Shown here in pieces: positions 27,900-32,742 of a DNA stretch of 32,742 bases (position 1 is its first letter; every line of letters begins with the position of its first letter). Source of the DNA: a virus. The notes beneath the pieces were generated by a model, which was not told the origin of the DNA, did not search any database, and saw only the letters and a list, made by a program, of their open reading frames with translations. The translations under genes were made by a program, and so were the position numbers. The DNA is taken from positions 1 through 32,742 of the IMG/VR virus record IMGVR_UViG_3300046370_000094. One strand, given 5' to 3'.

Positions 27900-30308
27900 A
27901 TGGCAAGAGTATCGTCAATCATCACCAACTTCCGAGCAGGTGAGATATCGCCACGATTAGAAGGTCGTATTGATTTACAGAAATATAACGAAGCCGTAAA
28001 AGATTTAAGCAACATGATTGTGTTTCCACAGGGAGGTACAACACGCAGACCAGGCACATATTACGCAGGAACAACAAAAGATGGTGGTCAGGTAAGGCTA
28101 ATCAACTTTGAGTTTAGTGATACACAAGCCTATGTATTGGAGTTTGGTAATAACTATATTCGTATATTTAAAGATGGTGGCTTGGTCACAGAAGCTACCA
28201 CAGCTATAACAGCCATAACAAAGGCTAATCCAGCAGTAGTTACAGCTAATTCACATGGTCTAAGCAATGGCGATAGAGTGTTTATAGCTAGTGTCGGTGG
28301 GATGACAGAAGTAAACAACAGAGAATTTACTGTTGCAGGTGTCACTACAAATACATTTCAGTTAAGTGGTATCAATAGCTCTGCGTTTACCACATATACA
28401 AGTGGTGGCACAGTTGGGAAAATAGTAGAAATTACAACGACTTACACGACAGCACAGCTATCTACGATTAATTATGCACAATCAGCAGATGTGTTGTTCC
28501 TTGCACAACAAGATCATGCACCAGCAAAGTTGACAAGAACAAGTCATACATCATGGACATTAACAGATATTGATTTTACAGATGGTCCTTACCTTGATGA
28601 AAACATAACAACTACAACATTATACGCTTCAGCAGATACAGGTTCTGTAACGATTACAGCAAGTGCAGCCTTGTTTGCTAGTACAGATGTTGGAAGATTA
28701 ATTAGGTTTCGTGAGGTATTAGAGGTTACTTATGATGAATGGGCAGCAAGTACAAGTTACGCTAACAATGAATTTGTAAGATATAATGGTCACGTTTATA
28801 AGCAGGTTACTGGATCAACGCAAACATCAGGCAACACGCCACCAGTGCATACATCAGGTACAGAAACATATGGTTCAATTAATTGGGAATATAGGCATGA
28901 CGATACAGGTTATGTAAAGATAACAGGGTTTACAAGCTCAACAGTTGTAACAGCTACAGTTAAAGAAGATGATGGTGGCATATCAGTATTACCACATAAT
29001 ATCGTGGGATCGAGCAATGCTACAACAAAATGGTCATTGGGAAGTTTTAGCTCAACCACAGGATTTCCAAGGGCTATAGGTTTTTACGAAGAAAGATTAT
29101 ACTTTGCTGGAACCACAGATCAGCCACAAACTATCTTTGGCAGTGTGTCTGCTGATTTTGAGAACCATACACCTGGAACAGAAGATGATGCAGCGATTAA
29201 TGTAACCATAGCATCAGACCAGGTTAACGTGATTAAACATCTTTTACCAGCTAGATTCTTGCAGTTATTGACTACAAGTGCTGAGTTTACCTTGTCAGGT
29301 GGTGCAGGATCAGAGCCGGTAACACCTACGAATGTTAACGTGCTACGAGAAACAACCTTTGGTACAGGTAACATCAAGCCTTTGAGAGCAGGTAACAGTA
29401 CCATACTCATACAGAAGGGTGCAGAAAAGGTAAAAGAGATAACCTTTGATTTAGACACGGATGGATTACTGGGTGTTGATTTGACTGTGCTTGCAGATCA
29501 TTTGGCTAGAGGTGGCTTGACTGACATGGTTTGGCAGCAAGAGCCTGAGTTATTACTATGGTTTGTTCACGCTGATGGAAGGCTAATCGGTCTTACATAT
29601 GACAGAGCAAACGCTACAGTTGGTTGGCATGAGCATAGTTTAGGTGGTGATGGTATAGTAGAAAGTATCACAGCTATACCTAGTGGTGCAGAAGACCAGG
29701 TGTATCTAAGTGTGAAGAGGACAATAGATGGATCAACTGTTCGACACATTGTATATCTTAAGTCATTATATTTTAATGATGATGTTACAGATGCTTTCTT
29801 CGTAGATAGTGGGCTAACATATGATGGATCGGCTACAACGACCATAAAAAGCCTAAACCACCTTGAGGGTGAAACAGTAACCATTTTAGCAGATGGTGCT
29901 GCACACGCTGATAAAACAGTCAGCAATGGCACAATTACATTGGATAGGAGTGCATCTAAGGTTCATGTTGGTTATGGTTATACATCATCACTGGAAACAT
30001 TGCGTATGGAAGCAGGTGCAGAAGATGGCATTGCACAAGGCAAGATAAAGAGAATACATGGCGTGACAGCTAGGTTCTTTCAGACTGTTGGTGCAGAACT
30101 AGGTCCTGACACAGCAAACCTTGACAGATTACCATTTAGAGATAGTAGCATGGCTATGGATGAAGCTGTTCCATTATTTACTGGGGATAAAGAAATATCT
30201 TTTCCATCAGGCTATGACAATGATGCAAAGATTGTTATAAGGCAAACACAGCCATTGCCTATGACAATATTAGCGATTATGAGAAGGTCTAATACGTTTG
30301 ATGCTTAA
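27900..30308 (+). CDS. Tail tubular protein B (nozzle), T7 gp12-like
   Basis: This 802-residue protein begins with F-R-A-G-E-I-S-P-R-L-E-G-R and then F-P-Q-G-G-T-T-R-R-P-G-T, the hallmark of phage nozzle proteins. Mid-regions are beta-rich. One insertion near residues 110-175 (A-N-S-H-G-L-S-N-G-D-R-V) looks like a small beta-domain repeated in many phage tail proteins. Another near 295-330 (Y-N-G-H-V-Y-K) resembles a carbohydrate-binding module and could touch the cell surface. The length is close to T7 gp12 (794 residues). Its end overlaps the GNAT-like gene by 8 bases. Confidence 0.9.
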   Translation: MARVSSIITNFRAGEISPRLEGRIDLQKYNEAVKDLSNMIVFPQGGTTRRPGTYYAGTTKDGGQVRLINFEFSDTQAYVLEFGNNYIRIFKDGGLVTEATTAITAITKANPAVVTANSHGLSNGDRVFIASVGGMTEVNNREFTVAGVTTNTFQLSGINSSAFTTYTSGGTVGKIVEITTTYTTAQLSTINYAQSADVLFLAQQDHAPAKLTRTSHTSWTLTDIDFTDGPYLDENITTTTLYASADTGSVTITASAALFASTDVGRLIRFREVLEVTYDEWAASTSYANNEFVRYNGHVYKQVTGSTQTSGNTPPVHTSGTETYGSINWEYRHDDTGYVKITGFTSSTVVTATVKEDDGGISVLPHNIVGSSNATTKWSLGSFSSTTGFPRAIGFYEERLYFAGTTDQPQTIFGSVSADFENHTPGTEDDAAINVTIASDQVNVIKHLLPARFLQLLTTSAEFTLSGGAGSEPVTPTNVNVLRETTFGTGNIKPLRAGNSTILIQKGAEKVKEITFDLDTDGLLGVDLTVLADHLARGGLTDMVWQQEPELLLWFVHADGRLIGLTYDRANATVGWHEHSLGGDGIVESITAIPSGAEDQVYLSVKRTIDGSTVRHIVYLKSLYFNDDVTDAFFVDSGLTYDGSATTTIKSLNHLEGETVTILADGAAHADKTVSNGTITLDRSASKVHVGYGYTSSLETLRMEAGAEDGIAQGKIKRIHGVTARFFQTVGAELGPDTANLDRLPFRDSSMAMDEAVPLFTGDKEISFPSGYDNDAKIVIRQTQPLPMTILAIMRRSNTFDA

Positions 30309-30723
30309 GTTTAAAAAGTTTGAAAAAGAACACTTGGATATGATTGAAACAAATTTTCATTTTCCAGAAAGCTCAAAAGCAGCTATGATGAAAGAAACTT
30401 GTTTGAGTGCATACACAGCAATGCAAGAAAGTAAGGTATTTATGATTGGTGGTGTATACGGATTGTGGGATAATGTAGGTGAAGCCTGGTTTGTTATGTC
30501 AAAGCACGCTTACAAGATGCCCTTTTCAGCAGCTAAGTATTCCAGTTTATTATTGGATCATGTTCAAGAAGATACCGATTTACAGCGTATACAAGCTAGT
30601 GTTCACACAGGAGACAAGCAAGCGATTAGATATGTTGAATGGTTGGGTTTTGAGAACGAAGGTTTAATGAAGAAGTTTGGTCCTGATGGATCAGATTATT
30701 ATCGTTTTGCGAGGGTTATGTAA
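30301..30723 (+). CDS. GNAT-like protein in the T7 gp13 position
   Basis: The 140-residue protein (ATG at 30301, with a TTG one codon earlier) has the outline of a GNAT acetyltransferase. It has central strands (V-F-M-I-G-G-V-Y-G), R-I-Q-A-S-V-H and D-K-Q-A-I-R-Y-V-E-W-L-G-F-E, the last being the typical C-terminal GNAT motif. The glycine-rich acetyl-CoA loop is not evident, so it may be a structural derivative. Similar proteins occupy this place before the internal virion genes in marine T7-like phages. Confidence 0.7.
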   Translation: MLKFKKFEKEHLDMIETNFHFPESSKAAMMKETCLSAYTAMQESKVFMIGGVYGLWDNVGEAWFVMSKHAYKMPFSAAKYSSLLLDHVQEDTDLQRIQASVHTGDKQAIRYVEWLGFENEGLMKKFGPDGSDYYRFARVM

Positions 30724-31178
30724 TGTCAGATCCAGTGTTAGCAGGAGGAGCAATCGTAAGTGGTGTTCTTGGTTATAAGGGAAACATGGCTTCAGCAAAA
30801 GCTGCAAGACAAGTTGGCGAATATAATGCAGTTGTAGCTGAGAATGAAAAGACTTTATTGCAACGTGCAACAAGGCAAAAAGAAGCCAATCTTAGGAAAA
30901 GTGCTGAAAGATTGCAGGGGACTCAAAGGGTTGCAACAGCTAAATCTGGTATACAGATGTCAGGCAGTGCTTTAGAAGCATTAAGAGATACATTCTTTAA
31001 TACAGAGTTAGATGCTATTGGAATACGTTATGCAGGTTCTATAGAAGAGGCTGCAAAAGTGAATGAAGCAGCTATGGCTAGGGCAACAGCAAGTGCACAA
31101 TCTGCACAGTTTAAAACAGCAGCTTATAAAAGTGTATTAGAATCAGGTCAAAAAGCATACAGTTATGGACAAGGATAA
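30723..31178 (+). CDS. Internal virion protein, T7 gp14-like
   Basis: The 151-residue protein has an N-terminal Gly/Ala/Val segment (A-G-G-A-I-V-S-G-V-L-G), then long alanine- and glutamate-rich helices with S-G-I-Q-M-S-G-S-A-L-E-A-L near the middle. This matches the gp14-type ejection protein that forms the outer-membrane part of the DNA channel. Its start overlaps the previous stop (TAATG) and the gp15-like gene starts three bases after its end. Confidence 0.8.
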   Translation: MSDPVLAGGAIVSGVLGYKGNMASAKAARQVGEYNAVVAENEKTLLQRATRQKEANLRKSAERLQGTQRVATAKSGIQMSGSALEALRDTFFNTELDAIGIRYAGSIEEAAKVNEAAMARATASAQSAQFKTAAYKSVLESGQKAYSYGQG

Positions 31179-31181
31179 GAT

Positions 31182-32742
31182 ATGCCGAAAATACCATTAT
31201 ATAACAAAGGGTTAGGTTCCACAGGTGTAACATCAGGTGGTTCGTTAGGACCAAGAGCATCAGCAGGTGCGTTTACTGGTGTTGGTCAACAGGTTGCAAG
31301 ATTTGGGGAAGCAGCTGGTGATATTATGTTTAAATATTATGATGCTGACAAAAAAGCAGCAGCAAAAACAGCAATAGCAGATGCTGAGAATGAGTTAGTT
31401 AAAGAGCTAGACACACATATTGACCAAGACAAAAGTGTTGATGCAGAAGAGTTTGATAAGAATTACACAAAGTTTTCAAACAAAAAAATACAAGATATCT
31501 CAGGTAAATATAATCTAAGACCAAATGAGCAGAAAGCACTAATTGCAAAGTTAGGTGATTTATCAGCAGGTGCACAACTCAAGGGAAGGCAAGAGACATA
31601 CACTAGAAGAGATCAAATTAGAGGAATCTCTGTAGGTGATACATTAACTAGATATAAAAGCACAATGGCATCATATCCGATTGGTCATCCAATCCATGAA
31701 AAAACAAGAGTTGATGCAATAAATTTAATTGATGAAAGCCAAAAAGATGGAAGTATTAAATATTCAAGTATTCGCTCTAGGGAACAGCTAGAAATACAAG
31801 TTGAATCAGAAACATTAAATAATAAAATTACTGGTGCTTCAACTTTTAGTGACTTAAATAAAGCAAAACAAGATATTGCTGAAAGTACATTAGCATCATC
31901 TGAAAAAGAAAAGTTTAACAAAGCCTGGAGAACAAAACGTACTGTTTTGGCAAATGAAATAAATCGTGAAATACAAGATCAAGTAGAATTAAAAAAACCT
32001 ACATATCAAGAATTAAAAATAATTAACGAAAAGTTGCAAAGAAACGAAGATGTTAATATGGAGTTGGCTAATGGTGAAGTCATATCAATAAAAGGTTCTG
32101 AGTTAACACAAGATGTAAGTAATTCTATTCAAAAATTTAATAATAATAAAGCAAAAGAAAATGAAGATATCGCATTAAATGATGGCTCTTCAAGTATTAT
32201 AGATGAAGCAAATAATACAGATACAAAAACAACATTAGAAACAGCAGATGCTTTTGTAAAAAGTATGCCTGACAAAGAAAAGGCAGAAGGTGCAGTATTG
32301 TCTGCCGCACTTAATTTACAAGCAGATGCAAGGAGGTTGTTAAATATTTATGAAGAGGATCCAAGTCAGGTAAATGCAAATAAAATAAGACAACTTGTTG
32401 AAACATCAAAACAATTATTAGAAAAAGGATACGCTGGTAGACCAGCCTTAAGCAAGCAAGTTGGCAAAATGGGAACTTCATCAAACAACGCTTTGATTGC
32501 TTTGAACAACATAGTGTTAGATTTAGACAAAGAAATAGCTGCTGCACAGGTGATTAACAATGCTGCTGATGTTATATCGTCTGGTAATCTTTCTGAGATA
32601 AAAGAAAATTTAACTAAACCTCAATTAGATCAAGCCATTAGGACTTCTTTGAAGGGTAAGGATTTAGATACGCAAATGTTAATATTAGAAAGGAATAATG
32701 CAAAATCTGAAGACTATTCTAATATGCTGTCAGAGGGAGCTA
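31182..32742 (+). CDS. Internal virion protein, T7 gp15-like (N-terminal part, continues at base 1)
   Basis: The gene starts at the ATG at 31182 and runs off the window. Because the genome is circular it continues in frame at base 3 and ends at 1178, giving about 838 residues. The start has a glycine/serine-rich lead (T-S-G-G-S-L-G-P-R-A) and then F-G-E-A-A-G-D-I-M-F-K-Y-Y-D-A-D-K-K-A-A-A, as I have seen in core proteins of podoviruses. The body is helical and charged. It is expected to be ejected with the gp14-like and gp16-like proteins and to line the channel. Confidence 0.8.
   Translation, partial: MPKIPLYNKGLGSTGVTSGGSLGPRASAGAFTGVGQQVARFGEAAGDIMFKYYDADKKAAAKTAIADAENELVKELDTHIDQDKSVDAEEFDKNYTKFSNKKIQDISGKYNLRPNEQKALIAKLGDLSAGAQLKGRQETYTRRDQIRGISVGDTLTRYKSTMASYPIGHPIHEKTRVDAINLIDESQKDGSIKYSSIRSREQLEIQVESETLNNKITGASTFSDLNKAKQDIAESTLASSEKEKFNKAWRTKRTVLANEINREIQDQVELKKPTYQELKIINEKLQRNEDVNMELANGEVISIKGSELTQDVSNSIQKFNNNKAKENEDIALNDGSSSIIDEANNTDTKTTLETADAFVKSMPDKEKAEGAVLSAALNLQADARRLLNIYEEDPSQVNANKIRQLVETSKQLLEKGYAGRPALSKQVGKMGTSSNNALIALNNIVLDLDKEIAAAQVINNAADVISSGNLSEIKENLTKPQLDQAIRTSLKGKDLDTQMLILERNNAKSEDYSNMLSEGA
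32521..32742. repeat. Terminal overlap, right copy
   Basis: This is the second copy of bases 1-222, 221 of 222 identical. Gene content in this stretch duplicates that at the left end and should be counted once. Confidence 0.93.

Overview
The window is the complete genome of a small, AT-rich, short-tailed (T7-like podovirus) phage, read as a circle. The last 222 bases (32521-32742) repeat the first 222 with one synonymous difference, so the unit is 32,520 bp and the window ends fall inside one structural gene (31182 -> end -> 1178). The gene style suggests a marine phage: a T7-type portal, tail tube and internal-protein order; a very large repeat fibre; and small proteins of the kind common in marine podoviruses. 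The host cannot be named from sequence alone. An alphaproteobacterium such as SAR11 is a guess from base composition and gene style.

Layout. (1) 20046-32742 plus 1-8472, rightward: packaging (TerS, TerL), a HlyC-type acyltransferase homologue, a lysine-rich repeat protein, portal, Bbp19-like protein, scaffold, major capsid, probable decoration protein, tail tubular proteins A and B, a GNAT-like protein, three internal virion/ejection proteins, and a 1336-residue tail fibre ending in an S74 self-cleaving chaperone. (2) 8474-11984, rightward: a tightly overlapping run of small membrane proteins (XhlA-like, holin candidates), an M15-type endolysin and several very basic small proteins. (3) 16535-11985, leftward: early DNA module with a C5-cytosine methyltransferase, a PD-(D/E)XK exonuclease, small DNA-binding proteins, a Rad52/ERF-like annealing protein and an SSB-like protein with a DDEIPF tail. 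(4) 16649-17731, rightward: Cro/CI-type regulator, Holliday-junction-resolvase-like nuclease, and two small proteins. Modules 3 and 4 diverge from a compact switch with two good sigma70 promoters and an inverted-repeat operator. (5) 19642-17943, leftward: an accessory operon of seven small genes, mostly unknown, with an XRE-type HTH regulator near its end. It is flanked and crossed by regulatory elements.

How it works together. No DNA polymerase, helicase, primase, RNA polymerase or integrase is visible, so the phage probably borrows the host replisome. Its own contribution would be recombination (annealing protein, exonuclease, SSB, resolvase) and DNA methylation. Transcription looks host-sigma70 driven from at least five recognisable promoters.

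The most interesting regions are the accessory operon at 17.7-19.7 kb and the packaging-module pair at 21.7-22.8 kb. The first has a perfect consensus promoter and a canonical terminator placed to make an antisense RNA, a 27-bp palindrome, a recurrent leader motif, and an Aca-like regulator arrangement. The second is a HlyC-family lysine acyltransferase homologue with its catalytic His and Asp apparently kept, next to a protein in which about a quarter of the first 147 residues are lysine.
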